Of a stretch of 64,000 nucleotides of DNA, positions 29,001-38,650 are shown one piece after another (positions within the stretch are counted from its first letter, which is position 1; the number at the start of each line of letters is the position of its first letter). A model generated the notes under the pieces. It made no database searches, had not been told where the DNA came from, and saw only the letters and a list, made by a program, of their open reading frames with translations. Source of the stretch: Ascarosepion bandense (taxonomy: Eukaryota > Mollusca > Cephalopoda > Sepiida > Sepiidae); contig JBBBDQ010000445.1 of NCBI GenBank assembly GCA_037127315.1, positions 2,027,501-2,091,500 on the forward strand, given 5' to 3'. The translations under genes were made by a program, and so were the position numbers.

Positions 29001-30372
29001 GAGCAAGTCACGATTGCTGGGCGCTGATGGATGAAAAGGAAAATGCATTTGAGATAAGTGTAATTTGACCAATTCATCTTAAGCAACTCTGAACAAGAAA
29101 AAAACGGACTTATAAATTCTTATTCGTTAAAACAAGACGACGAAGCCAAATTGTTTTTCAAAGAAAGGATAGCGATGAAGATAAGAGAAGCTGTAATGTT
29201 ATTTGTATGCTGATTCCTGTTTGTTAAAAGAAGACGAAGCCAGATTTTCTCAAAGGAAAGAAAGATAGCAACGAAGAGAAAGCAAAGCCAAGTTTTTATC
29301 AAGAAAAGGAAGATAGTGACAAAGAAAAGTTAACATATGAAAGAAGAGATATTGAAGATAAGAAAAAAAGCAGAATTGTTAGAGTGCAGAAAATACGACG
29401 CTTGTTAGAATAAAGAGTGCGGGCATTTCAGAATATTTGTATGCTGAAAGCACAACACTCAACTGAAAGAAAATACAGTTGTAGCTACATAATTTCAAGT
29501 GGACGGCGTTTGAGTCCAAAGTTGTGTATAAAGAAAGAGTTGGAAGAGAGAAAAGAAAAAGACAGTAACATAAGAGAGAAGGAACTGATATAAAGATAAG
29601 TTATATTCTTAGACCCATGTTAGAACACACATACACTTTCACAAATATTATGTTACCACATACACCATACGACGTGTTTATGAATTATATGGTTCTCCCC
29701 ATTTTTACTTTGTGTTAATCTCTTGCATTCGTATTCGCCTGTATTCGTTCATGTTTGTTGATATGTGTTGCAAATTATTTTGACTATGTTGGGTATCCAA
29801 ATATAAGTTTTGAGGTTCAGATCATTGGACATTCTTATTCATACTTAGATATTTTTTTTTTTTTTGTTACTTATTAAAATCTGATATCAAAAATCATATA
29901 ATGTTGTCGTTCATCCTTGAATTGTTGGTCAGTGCATGTGTTGACATTGAAGCAAACCTGGGATGATTATAGTTTGATTATATCAATCGAACAGCAACCT
30001 TTTCTTATTTTTATTTTATCATTGTCCATTTGTCATGATCTAGGAGAGATAACCCGTATCTGTCCATAAATGTGGAAATGTAAATATTCCCTAATCGGCG
30101 TGTAAGCATCTTGACTGTTATCGTTGAGGCAGGCATATGACACTATATTGTGTGTGTCAAAGAACTGAACATGCAGCATTTACCCTCTACCTAGGTTTTG
30201 ACCACATTAGTCTCTTCAAGCAAAAAGACCAATGCGGTCAGAATTTAAAGTAGCAAGTAAGTCGTTTGTGTTGTTTAGTTCTTTGACATATTGTTAGCTC
30301 TGCATGTTCAGTTCATTTGTTTTATGTGTTGAGATTTTTAATTTTTTTTATCTACCATCTGCTGGTCTATTT

Positions 30373-30419
<47 letters not shown>

Positions 30420-30650
30420 ATTAATGTTTCCTTTTTTTTCTTTTTTTTTTAAAGGAAGCCCATGCATATGCAGAAGAAAATAGTTTGTTATTTATGGAAA
30501 CTTCAGCCAAAACAGCAATGAATGTTAATGAAATATTCCTTGCAATTGGTAAGTAAATTTATCTAAAATTATCCCCATCACTGCCATGTACAAGTTGAAG
30601 AGAAATTTGGATTATATTTTATGCCATGTTCATTCAGGACATGGACAAAA

Positions 30651-30694
<44 letters not shown>

Positions 30695-30906
30695 TTTTAC
30701 ATTTTCTCACCTCTGGAATATGGTTTTAAAAATAAGAGGTAAATATTGTTTACATAGTAATATTTTATTAACAAGTATTCAGAGAGGGTAATCAAAATGG
30801 GTTCAGTCTATGTAGACCCTGTAAAGATAATCTGGTAAATAGAAAATATAAGACCACTTGATATTAGAAAATTAAGTTTATAATTGACTGGTTATGAGGT
30901 TAAATT

Positions 30907-30938
<32 letters not shown>

Positions 30939-31868
30939 ACTGAGAATGCTGTAAGGTTAGGTCATTTAGAATTGACCCAGAATATTAGTATTTCTGTAAT
31001 GTGTGTGTGTGTGGAAGGCGGGGAGGTGAAACCCTTTCAGTTTTCAGAATCTATTAAAGGGTGTTCCTTAAAAAAAAAAAAGGGGGCAAGACAGTCTGCT
31101 AGAAACTGATCTAGCAAGATATGGAAATATTCTAAACTGATTAGTTTGAGAATCATTCTCATTCAGCATAATTTTTTTACGAAGATGTAATTCTTTAAAT
31201 TGACATATTTATTGTATCCAATTCTTAAGAGAAAATCTATTTTATGCCTCAGTCTTCCTCAATGGCTTTTGCAAGCCTCTGGGCAGGATAATCCGTCAAA
31301 GCACTGCTGTTGTTTTTGTTAGTAATTTTAAGAGATTACTGGTGAGCAGTATTAAAGGACATAAGTCAAACTTGGGACACATACACAGTTCATCTAAGAA
31401 CTAGTGTAATCTTTTGTAACACTTGTTAACAGGTTTTGAAAAAGATTTTGTAACTATTTAAAATGAATCCAAAACAGCCTAAAACCGGATTCTCTACAAA
31501 TGTAGCTAAAAAAAAAAAAATTTTCTTTTTAAGAAAAGAATATTTGAAATTTTTTTTTTTTTTTTTCTGATTCAAATCTGATAAATATTCTTTCTTTCTT
31601 ATCACCTTAACCAAACAATATAAAAAAAAAAATTTTTTTGACAGTAAAGATGTAGATTTGGCCCACCCTCTTTAAATCTACCATTTTAATGTTTAATGGA
31701 TACTATCATATTTTTCCTTCTTCAAAAAAAAATTTTGTTTTCTTTTTATGTCTGACAGCAAAGAAATTGCCGAAGAATGAAGCAGGAGGAACTTCACAAC
31801 AAAGACAGCAAGGTTTGACGCTCAATAATGAGCAAAATCAACAGACTAAGGCTGGATGCTGCAATTAA
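7920..31868 (+). CDS. Rab5: Rab5 small GTPase (five coding exons)
   Basis: Rab5 is the early-endosome Ras-family GTPase that recruits tethering and PI3-kinase effectors when GTP-bound. Coding exons are 7920-8082, 10620-10771, 22607-22729, 30455-30548 and 31759-31868; they join in frame (intron phases 1, 0, 0, 1) to 213 residues against about 215 in vertebrate Rab5. Visible motifs: P-loop GESAVGKS at 27-34, switch I threonine T52, WDTAGQE at 74-80 with catalytic Q79, NKAD at 133-136, SAK at 163-165, and a C-terminal CCN for double geranylgeranylation. The numbering matches human Rab5A exactly through the G domain. The effector-region sequence [15 protein letters not shown] is the Rab5 signature, which separates it from Rab21/Rab22. 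Introns are 2.5, 11.8, 7.7 and 1.2 kb and are loaded with decayed transposons. No broken residue was seen, so I call the gene functional. The C-terminal hypervariable tail (186-208) is glutamine- and asparagine-rich. Confidence 0.97.
9060..9752 (+). mobile_element. Jockey/CR1-like LINE 3' end, 5'-truncated
   Basis: The translated remnant contains [26 protein letters not shown] and [13 protein letters not shown], the C-terminal region of a non-LTR reverse transcriptase ORF. It is interrupted by stops and frameshifts. It continues through a 3' UTR with a GTAACCCCCCTGCATAACAG-type tail to an A-run at 9746-9754. Related tails occur at 24827, 48083, 48659, 52559 and 59745. It lies in intron 1 in sense orientation. 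Confidence 0.85.
9905..10045 (+). mobile_element. tRNA-derived SINE, family B
   Basis: A head with A-box-like TGGTGTAATGA and B-box GTTCAATCCTC is followed by a body ending near CATCTAGATGGTGCTTAGAAA. It is the best preserved of the three family-B copies. The B-box fits the tRNA consensus. It is not a tRNA gene because the anticodon arm does not fold and the body continues. Confidence 0.75.
10345..10500 (-). mobile_element. tRNA-like retroelement fragment carrying hammerhead-like motif
   Basis: On the minus strand an A-box-like stretch (10464-10479) and a B-box-like GGTTTGATCCC (10426-10436) are spaced as in tRNA promoters. Directly downstream lies a three-stem fold with the hammerhead core CTGATGA (10395-10401). 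A SINE-like unit with a hammerhead domain recalls the schistosome Sm-alpha elements. No second copy of this family is in the window, so its boundaries are guesses. Confidence 0.5.
10346..10409 (-). ncRNA. decayed type I hammerhead ribozyme-like fold
   Basis: Minus strand, in order: CTGATGA (10401-10395), stem II GCTG-TGAAA-CAGC (10394-10382), AAA where GAA is expected (10381-10379), stem III ACAGG (10378-10374) pairing with CCTGT (10358-10354), and A at the cleavage position (10353). Stem I is weak, with about three of four inner pairs. The G12-to-A change at 10381 should abolish cleavage, so this is at best a relic. Confidence 0.35.
10536..10566. repeat. (CA)n microsatellite
   Basis: CA run about 50 bases before the exon 2 acceptor. 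Confidence 0.9.
10620..10771 (+). CDS. Rab5: Rab5 coding exon 2
   Basis: Encodes the end of codon 55 to residue 105. The acceptor is a long T tract plus CAG; the donor is CAG|GTAGGA. It carries switch II (WDTAGQE, Q79), the Rab5-typical [15 protein letters not shown] and VVYDITN. Confidence 0.96.
11489..11542. repeat. (GT)n-(AT)n compound microsatellite
   Basis: About eleven GT units pass into a long AT run. Confidence 0.9.
12850..12975 (+). mobile_element. RTE-like LINE C-terminal fragment
   Basis: The + strand reads NLILTGQ and related residues with frameshifts. It matches base for base, with gaps, the better copy at 50840-50955 (LENLILTGQIEE...MTEWGLSGVTGE). Only about 125 bp remain. Confidence 0.65.
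13769..13842. repeat. 37-bp tandem duplication
   Basis: Two adjacent 37-bp units (13769-13805 and 13806-13842) differ at one position. They lie upstream of the LINE endonuclease relic and may be part of its 5' region. Confidence 0.85.
14480..17345 (+). pseudogene. Decayed APE-endonuclease/RT LINE in intron 2
   Basis: Endonuclease pieces come first (GCWNV near 14490; LVSVYAPTL near 14760; [16 protein letters not shown] near 14860, where GDFN is expected; LCITNSF near 14990). The RT domain follows with [10 protein letters not shown] near 15790, NNYRGISLL near 15970 and FADN at 16539-16550 in place of the catalytic FADD. After [12 protein letters not shown] (near 16730) about 50 residues are missing between VYKTC and [23 protein letters not shown] follows (near 16970), then a partial C-terminal zinc finger CSIC at about 17230. 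The 3' end is an ATA-type short repeat. Frameshifts and stops are many, so it is dead. I compare it to the endonuclease/RT proteins often misannotated as craniofacial development protein 2; clade (RTE-like or other) is unsettled. Confidence 0.88.
17835..18105 (-). mobile_element. tRNA-derived SINE, family A, antisense
   Basis: The minus-strand body shares landmarks with the other family-A copies: TTGGGGAAAGG, ACCTGTCCACTGCAG-type and AGCATATATCACACATGGC near the 3' end. Its head is diverged. It is the only family-A copy inside the gene. Confidence 0.75.
20580..20607. repeat. (GT)n microsatellite
   Basis: GT run followed by GAGAGA. Confidence 0.9.
22607..22729 (+). CDS. Rab5: Rab5 coding exon 3
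   Basis: Encodes residues 106-146, exactly 41 codons. Acceptor TAATTTCAG, donor GAG|GTAAGC. It carries [20 protein letters not shown], in which N133, K134 and D136 read the guanine base. Vertebrate Rab5 usually has SGNKAD where this has AGNKAD. Confidence 0.96.
24827..27370 (-). pseudogene. Jockey/CR1-like LINE with endonuclease and RT remnants
   Basis: Minus strand, from 5' to 3': endonuclease motif [11 protein letters not shown] (27025-26995), [11 protein letters not shown] (near 26890), a linker region (26725-26393), the RT catalytic box with [13 protein letters not shown] (near 25690) and the C-terminal KIQRRICNV...DLAES (near 25250). The 3' UTR tail resembles those of the other tails in this window. 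YADD is intact, but the ORF is broken by several stops and frameshifts and by a TA/GT microsatellite (25999-26055). It is inserted antisense in Rab5 intron 3. It is the longest copy of this LINE here and shows that the shorter tails belong to one family. Confidence 0.88.
25999..26055. repeat. (TA)n-(TG)n-(TA)n microsatellite inside LINE
   Basis: TA, then TG, then TA runs interrupt the LINE reading frame. Confidence 0.9.
28738..29620 (+). other. Unclassified purine-rich block, possible LTR remnant
   Basis: It begins TGTTACGGGTAGATAG, a start seen in some Gypsy LTRs, and then has a CA repeat. From about 29090 the + strand is rich in GAAGA-type purine stretches, with three imperfect direct repeats built around AAGACGACGAAGCC / AGACGAAGCCAG / AAAGCCAAG, each followed by AAAGGAAAGAAAGATAGC-like text. 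I could not find a matching TG...CA end with a target duplication, nor any LTR-element ORF, so the LTR idea is weak. Confidence 0.35.
30155..30314 (+). repeat. Clustered inverted repeats in intron 3
   Basis: Three exact or near-exact pairings are visible: 30155-30166 with 30277-30288 (12 bp), 30162-30176 with 30300-30314 (15 bp), and a hairpin 30199-30213 with 30226-30240 (13 of 15 bp, 12-nt loop). The first two share bases 30162-30166, so they exclude each other. Confidence 0.8.
30371..30417. repeat. (GT)n-(AT)n microsatellite before exon 4
   Basis: GT units then a long TA run, ending about 40 bases before the exon 4 acceptor. Confidence 0.9.
30455..30548 (+). CDS. Rab5: Rab5 coding exon 4
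   Basis: Encodes residues 147-177 plus one base of codon 178. The acceptor is a T tract then AAAG; the donor is G|GTAAGT. It carries [18 protein letters not shown], with the SAK base-recognition motif at 163-165. Confidence 0.96.
30549..31758 (+). other. Rab5 intron 4 (1,210 bp, phase 1)
   Basis: It contains a CA/TA microsatellite (30650-30690) and long T- and A-runs. No mobile element was recognised. Confidence 0.95.
31759..31868 (+). CDS. Rab5: Rab5 coding exon 5 (C-terminus)
   Basis: Encodes the end of codon 178 to residue 213 and the TAA stop. Acceptor TGTCTGACAG. It carries KKLPKNE, a Gln/Asn-rich hypervariable tail and the final AGCCN, whose two cysteines are the expected geranylgeranylation sites. 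Vertebrate Rab5 ends CCSN; here one residue follows the cysteines. Confidence 0.95.
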
Positions 31869-33477
31869 TGTAGCCCCCGAATCTGTTTGTATTGGTCAGT
31901 CAGTGGCTGAGGAGAACTATGTTGAGAGAGAGCAGATGATAGCAATGGAGCATTGACTCCACCAGCCATCAGTTCAGTCACCGCAAACAGTACAACAACC
32001 ACGTGACCATGTCATCAAACAGTAGTTGGAATCTAAAATTGTATTTTTTACATATAACAGAGGATGAGAATATGTGGCCGCAGCCTGTTGGAAGAAAAGA
32101 GTACATGGACAACATCTGGTCAGTGCCGCCCAGATGACTGTATAGTAACAATTTTGAAATTAAAAAGTACAGTATATTGTACTTGTTTCTTTCAAGGATG
32201 AGATGAAGATAAAGGAAAAGAAAAAAGAAAAAAAAAACAAATTCTTGTAAATTTCTCAAAGGTTCTGCACCTCTGTAAAATATTGTATGCTTTGTCTGGG
32301 GGTTGTAGGGTAGGGTTTCAAACAAAATGAATTTAAAAAAAAAATTTAAAAGATGGAGTAATGAAATTATGATATTAATAAATTCCATGGTTCCAAGTTG
32401 TGCGATTACATTCAGACATACATTACTACTACTGTTACTATTCTTAATACTACTACTACTACTACTACAATTACCACCAACCAGCCACTTTCTTCCCCTC
32501 CTTCTCTTCTTCCTCCAGAATTAAAACTTCTGTTGTTTCTCGCTGGCACCTGCATCATGTACGTTCTACTTACACACATGAACTTTTAATAATTGATTGG
32601 GTGGGGTCTGTCATGCTGTTTCAGCATTTTCATTGCTGATTGTTTTGGAAAGGTACCAAAAAAATCTTTTGCAAATTATAAAAGCAAGAAAATTAAAAAA
32701 AAAAAAAAAAAAAAAACACACACAAAATCCCTCCCCCTCCTTTTTGATATAGTATGTTTTCTATACAGTTCTTTTCTTTTTCGTTTTTCTTTCTCTTCCT
32801 CCCCTTTTCAAACTCTGTTTGCCGCCTCCTCTTTAATTTGCGGAAGTCTTGCTGCTTTGTGTGATATGAGGAAACAAAAGTTATAAATTTAATTTCTTCC
32901 CAGAAGCTGTAACCCTCTTCCCCCCTTTTTATTTTATTTTATTTTTTTTTTTTTTAATTGCTGGACCAGAATGTACCAGAATGATGTTGATATTGGAAAC
33001 AAAACTAATTTTGAATGTCTTTCTTCCCTTAAGTCTGATACAGAAATTATTTAACTTGTAGTGATAAATTTTGGATTTTTTTTTTTTTTTTTTTGTCACT
33101 GGAATGGAACACTTATGGATCAGTAATTGAAAATAGACTTCTGTTAGGTGAATATACAAATTACAGAATACTAATTCTTAGAAACTTAACATTTTTGTCT
33201 TAATATTTTATAAAGCATCTTTCTTTGTAATTGATCAACTAGATTTTATCTGCAAGTGATGACAGAGGGAGCCATTTATTATAATTACGAATACTGCTAT
33301 CAACATCAGTAACTGATTTTAAGTTAAAAAATGATCTGCTTCTTATAATCAAAGTTCAAGGTATTATTAAAAGGTAAATTTTATTTAAGAGTGCTTATCA
33401 AACAGCATGTTATTTCAAGTTTGAAATTCAGTTGTCTATTGATGGCCAACTTGTGGTGTACATATGTATTTTTTTTA

Positions 33478-33484
<7 letters not shown>

Positions 33485-33511
<27 letters not shown>
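33485..33511. repeat. (ATT)n microsatellite
   Basis: About nine ATT units within the probable 3' UTR. Confidence 0.9.
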
Positions 33512-34233
33512 AATTTTGATTAAGTTCTTGTAAGTGTAATAATTTCAAGTCTTGTCTTTTTTTTTTTTTTTTTAATCACTATTAAGTTAGTCAATGAAGC
33601 GAAATTTCTTACAAAGAGAATTTAACAGATCAAAAAAAAATTTAAAACAAAACATTATTTATTCCCTCTCAAACAAATACTAATGCATGTAACATTTTTT
33701 GCAAGGAAAATGGGAGATTTCTTTTTCTTTACAAATGAATTTTTACAAGATGATAGTGATATTTAAAAAAGGAAAAAAAAATGTTAATTTACAACTATTT
33801 AATGCTGTAAAATCAACACCAACCACCACAACTACTACAAATTTCCAACTTGCCTACCTACCAACTACCGCCGCCGCCGCCGCTCATGAAGTTCAACCAT
33901 TCATTTCTTTGTTGTATACATTTTGTCGCGGGAGTGCCGTTGGGACCTGGAGCATGCACTGAAGTTCCAAATAACCATGTAACCACACTTTCTCTCTTAA
34001 CAGTGCAGAATGAAGTAAAAACAAGATAGTCCAACGCTATATTACTAGAAAGTTGTCCTCTTTGCAACACCTATAATAACTATTTCTTTGTAAATAAATC
34101 TCATCGTCTTTCTATGTGACCAGCCTAATGGGTGGTTTTTTGAGGCAAGAGTAGTTTTGTTTGCACTCTTGAACTCAGATCTTGCATGTCTATATCTATT
34201 GTCGCTATGGAAAACATACATGTATATGTAATA

Positions 34234-34276
34234 CATATATACGTGTGTGCGTGCGTGCGTGCGTGTGTGTGTGTAT
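34234..34276. repeat. Alternating GT/GC repeat
   Basis: GTGTGC and GTGC units in a strictly alternating purine-pyrimidine run, flanked by TA/CA runs. Confidence 0.85.
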
Positions 34277-36110
34277 ACATACATAACCAGATTTTAGAAA
34301 TAAAGCATTGGACATTGCAAAGTTTTCCCCTTTATTTTTGGCCCTTTTTGGAATCCCTGAAGAGAGGGTTGTTTTCTTTCTTTTGCTTTTTCTTTTCCCT
34401 TTTCCTTTATTGCTGATATTTAAGGGCCACTCTTAAATCCCAAATGAACATTTGCATGCATTTGTTATTTGACGTTTTCTTGAGGAAAGCTTGAGGATTG
34501 AAAAGTTGTCTATCGATCTTGCCTTCTTGTTTGTTTGCGTCTCTCAACTATGACTGGCCGTTCTCAACATTTCTCTGTATGTGTACATTTTCCGTTATGT
34601 ATGCTGATAATTTCTCATTCTCTCTTCAGTTGCAGGAAGGGTGACAAGTGTGAATGCATGTCTTTGTCAAAATGTCTACTCGTGTTGAACTAATGATTTT
34701 TTTTTTTTTTTTTTCTCTCTCTAAACAAAAAAAAACAAACTTTGTTGCCACATGAAAATTAGTCTATATATCTTCCTAGTTTTTAATGCTTTTTTTTTCC
34801 TTCATTTAAAACGTTTTCTTTATATTAAACCTGCAGTACTAGAATAGATTTTGTTTTCAATGAAAGCTGTAGGCAAGGGCTATATTACGTAATTTTTTAA
34901 TTCTTGCACTTCTCATCTTCAGCCTGAGAGCAGCAGTCTGCTCGTCTTCAAGTAGCAAGAATCTATAATGCTTTGAAATTTTTGGCTGTGTAACTTGTGT
35001 CAAAAGTCTAAAAAGGTTTAAATTTTTACTGTTATAGTAACATTTAGGTAATAAAGAAAAGGTGGGGGAGGGGTCTCTTCAGAAGGCGGGGCTAATCAGA
35101 TTTTGTCTCCTGGCATGGCCACTTAGATAAAATTGCAAACAAACAATTGCTAGAATATTCATTTACACTTCATATTTATCTGATCTGAACTGGGGAAAAT
35201 TCTGCAAATAATTTCAGTTACTATTAACCTTTATGGGGATGATATGTTGTTCATTATAGAAAGGAATTTTAGGGGAAAGAAAGAAAAAAATTTAGCATGT
35301 TTACCAGAGATTTTTCTTTATAGATCAGTGGTTGATTCCTTTATAATAGGTGTTCCAAGTCACTGTTTACCTGAATGATTGACATCTACTGTAACATACT
35401 ACAGAATTCTTTAATAAAAACCACCATGGTGAAAAATGTTAGTAATAAAATTCAATGTCATCATTGTCCATTTGACAAATGTTGAGAAAGCATCTATCTT
35501 AGAGGACCAAATCTCAATTCTTTCCTTTTGATATTTTTATTTGGTAGGTAATAATGGCAAATGAAAATTCATATGGACTCTTGCCTACTGATTTGTAATA
35601 TTCAATTGATCATGGTACTTCAGTGTCTCTCTCTTTATATTTTCAGTGGACATTTTGAATATGCATTCTGTTAAACTAACTTTTTTTTTTTTTTTTTTTT
35701 TTTTTTCTTTTAAGTTGATATTCTTTAAGGGATGTTGCAAAGCTTACCTTCCCACTTGGTAAGATCTCCGCCATTATTGTGTATGACAAGATATTAACTC
35801 TAGGAAAGACCATATAGTGTGAATAAATCTTCAATTGTGCATTGGACTGGCTTGCATCCTAAACAGCTGGGTTTCCTCTGCTTATGTGCAGCAAACAGAA
35901 TTCCTCTTTTATAGAATCATTCAGAATTCTAATTTAGTTTGTCTTTTCTTCAGAAAATAAACAATAAAACAAACAATTCTGTTGCTTTTTTTAGCATCAA
36001 TTCTTTTAAGAAATCTTGATGCCTGTTCATTATCAGATAAAAATAAATACTCAGTTAAAAAAAAAAAAAAATCTATGGAATGCTGTTTTCATTCTTTCTC
36101 TCCTCCGGAT

Positions 36111-36147
<37 letters not shown>

Positions 36148-36381
36148 ATATATTCCCCTACCCTACCCCACCCCGAAATGTTGAATAATGTATGTTTGAG
36201 TTAAATCTTAAATATCATTTTTACTTGATTTTCAGCTAGCTAGCTCTCTCTCTCTATTTGCAAAACATTTTAATGTAGTACTTATATTTTTCCTTCCTTC
36301 AGTGATACACTGTATTATAATTTGGTTTTATAAATGAGTAATTATACAAAAAGCATTTATAAAAAAAAAAAAAAAATATGC

Positions 36382-36415
<34 letters not shown>

Positions 36416-37162
36416 CAACAGACTTAACTCACTTGCAGAACTTTCATACAATCAACTTATGCTTTGACATCTTTGCTACATCATCAATCTGTTGAGATCC
36501 ATAATTTTTTTTTTTTTAAGTGATAGGGGAACCTAGCTATAGAAATTGGATCCAGATGTGACATGAATTTAGATAAGTTTGCAATAATTATTTTCTGAAA
36601 TAAATTTTGCTGTCATCTTCAATTTTTACCTTCCACTTTGCAGTACATGCAACTTGACATTAACCTTTGGTAACTACTTTCATATTTCTTAAATGTGAAG
36701 TCACATAAGCTTGTTGCAACATTTGGTCAACATATTTGTGGGAATGACCAAGAAGCAACTCCAGGAAAAGATTTTTTTTTTTTTTATTCAGATCTTGGAA
36801 AGTGAGTCAGACTGAGAACATTTCAACACCCTCTTAGTAAATAGCAACAAAAATATACTGAGTTTCACTGTATAATGTTAAATTAATAGAGAAGTGTTAG
36901 ATGCCTTGCAAAAGATCCATAAATATCAGGAGAGTGCGTTTTCTTTCCTTGTGTAATCAGGTGATAGATTTGTGCATTCTTACTTTTAATGATGTAAAGA
37001 TGTTATGTCTCAATGTACCGAAAAAAATTTGCTATTTTTAAATTTAATTCTTTCATGCATATTCCACATGAAAGATACTCATTAAATTTTCACATATTTA
37101 ATAACAATAGATACATTGACTTTATGCATTGATTCACTAGGGCAAATTAGTTATATAGCTGT

Positions 37163-37197
37163 GTCACACACACACACGTGTGTGTGTGTGTGTGTGA
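37163..37197. repeat. (CA)n-(TG)n palindromic microsatellite
   Basis: CA units meet TG units at a central ACGT, giving a self-complementary repeat with alternating purines and pyrimidines. Confidence 0.9.
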
Positions 37198-37299
37198 TCA
37201 CTAGTTCTATTTTTGAGCACTTTCTGCTCACCTTAAAACAAGTAAAATTCTAGCAATTTTATGCATTATTGATATTTAATTAAATTCTTTACTGTTATT

Positions 37300-37317
37300 C
37301 CCCCCCCCCCCCCCCCC
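37300..37317. repeat. C18 homopolymer followed by A-run
   Basis: Eighteen C's run directly into nine A's. Another C18 lies at 48112-48129. Confidence 0.9.
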
Positions 37318-37926
37318 AAAAAAAAATTTAGGCAATAAATAATGAATCTTAAGAACTTACTCTCTTTGGCCTCTTTATTTTCTGCTAATCCTACATTTAA
37401 CTGCTTTAGATTCCTGAAAAATAGATTTCATTTCTTTTGTATATTGGTGTCTATCAAAGAAAATAACCTTTTAGCAAGATTCTTATATTAAAATTATAAG
37501 GCCTAACCCCTGGCGGAGGACTAAATCTTTTTTTTTTTTTTTTTTTTAAATTGGAGATACTCTTTCTTTAATAGTGTCACAGCTGGTTACTTGTACTAGC
37601 TATTAGTCAGATATTTTAGCACAAATGGAAACACTTCCCTCCACTCAATAATATAAGACTAAAATTCCTTTCGTTTGTTACTGGACTTTTTTTTTTTTTT
37701 TAAACACTTGACCAATTTTATTGCTTCATATGACTTGACTATTGCTTTAAAATTAAAAAAAAAAAATCTACAGTAATGTCTACAGCCTTTCTATAATTGG
37801 ATGCCAGTTGATATTTAACCTTTTCACCTTGAACAAGCTCAAACCCTTACTGTAAATATCAGCTCTTAGTCTCACTGTTTGTATGACTTCCTACGTTATT
37901 TGCAATGATTCCATATGTAATGGTAG

Positions 37927-38225
37927 TGTGCATTCTGGTGCAGTGGATATCGGCTCAGAACAACAAATTGAAAAGCGGCTTGAATGCCAGTTGAATTCCT
38001 TGCATTCACTTATGCACAAATACTCTTGGGAAAGGTATCAATCTGTCTCTTCTTTCCAGTTATGGGTTAAATAATAGGACAGATTGGGTTCTATAACCTT
38101 GGCTGGCAAACAATTTACCGCAGAAAACAATGGCAACCTACTGCGGGATAATCTTCTGCACACAGTCATGTCTCTTTCAAGACATGAGCGCTCAAGCGTG
38201 TTTCACATATGGTACATAACTGATA
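37927..38225 (+). mobile_element. tRNA-derived SINE, family A
   Basis: The head has A-box-like TGGTGCAGTGG at 37936. The body has the family landmarks: CACTTATGCACAAATAC, GGAAAGGTATCAATC, ATGGGTTAAATAATAGGAC, GGCAACCTACTGCGGGATAA, GTCATGTCTCTTTC and a 3' end near CACATATGGTACATAACTGA. About 80 bp upstream of the head (37850-37915) also match the flank of the copy at 39985. Confidence 0.8.
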
Positions 38226-38436
38226 CATGGAGTGGGCTGGACATTGAGGGGTGGTATTTAGGGAGTGTTGAATGCCATTAACATTCGATTTAGAAATTAT
38301 TTGATTTAGTCTCCATATTGAATGTTCTGTGCACATTGCGGGAGGCAAAATACTGTGGTGCCCTGAATGTCTATTATGTTGGATGTGGAGCGTCATCAAA
38401 ATGTATTAAAGCTCTCTCAGGACATATGCATCAATA

Positions 38437-38575
38437 CAGTGATTTTCTAAGCATAGCTTAGATGTAGCACAAGGTGGAATCTATGGGACATCCAGTAAGA
38501 ATCATTCATTATTCAGTCAGAATTGTTCGAGGAAGACGAGCTTGCTAACTATTACACCAGGCTGAGCTGCTCCAA
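38437..38575 (-). mobile_element. tRNA-derived SINE, family B, antisense
   Basis: Minus strand: GCCTGGTGTAATAGTTAGC A-box region, then a diverged B-box region, ending with CACCTTGTGCTACATCTAAG and CTATGCTTAGAAAATC as in the 9905 copy. Confidence 0.7.
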
Positions 38576-38650
38576 CAAGACAAATATGTCTTCGCTTGTT
38601 ATATTATATTATATATATAAGTGATGATCCACAAATACTGTCTTAATATG

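Larger units (their letters stand above)
22730..30454 (+). other. Rab5 intron 3 (7,725 bp, phase 0)
   Basis: It contains an antisense LINE (24827-27370), a purine-rich unclassified block (28738-29620) and clustered inverted repeats just upstream of exon 4. From 22.9 to 24.8 kb and 27.4 to 28.7 kb I see only AT-rich DNA with long T- and A-runs, including 34 T's near 24266. The acceptor uses AAAG rather than CAG after a T tract. Confidence 0.95.
31869..37840 (+). other. Rab5 3'UTR and downstream flank
   Basis: About 6 kb without recognised transposons. AATAAA hexamers lie at 32377, 34093, 34299, 35050, 35413, 35444, 35956 and 35963; none can be preferred without transcript data. Besides unique AT-rich DNA there are an ATT run (33485-33511), a GT/GC run (34234-34276), several T-runs, a CA-TG palindromic repeat (37163-37197) and a C18 run (37300-37317). 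The 3' UTR probably ends somewhere in the first 4 kb. Confidence 0.5.

Noticed and set aside
28738..30000. Complete LTR retrotransposon
   Set aside because: No gag/pol text, no paired LTR, no primer-binding site and no target duplication could be found.
31978..32388. 136-codon minus-strand open frame under the Rab5 3' UTR
   Set aside because: Dominated by Phe and Leu from A-runs on the + strand; no recognisable domain.
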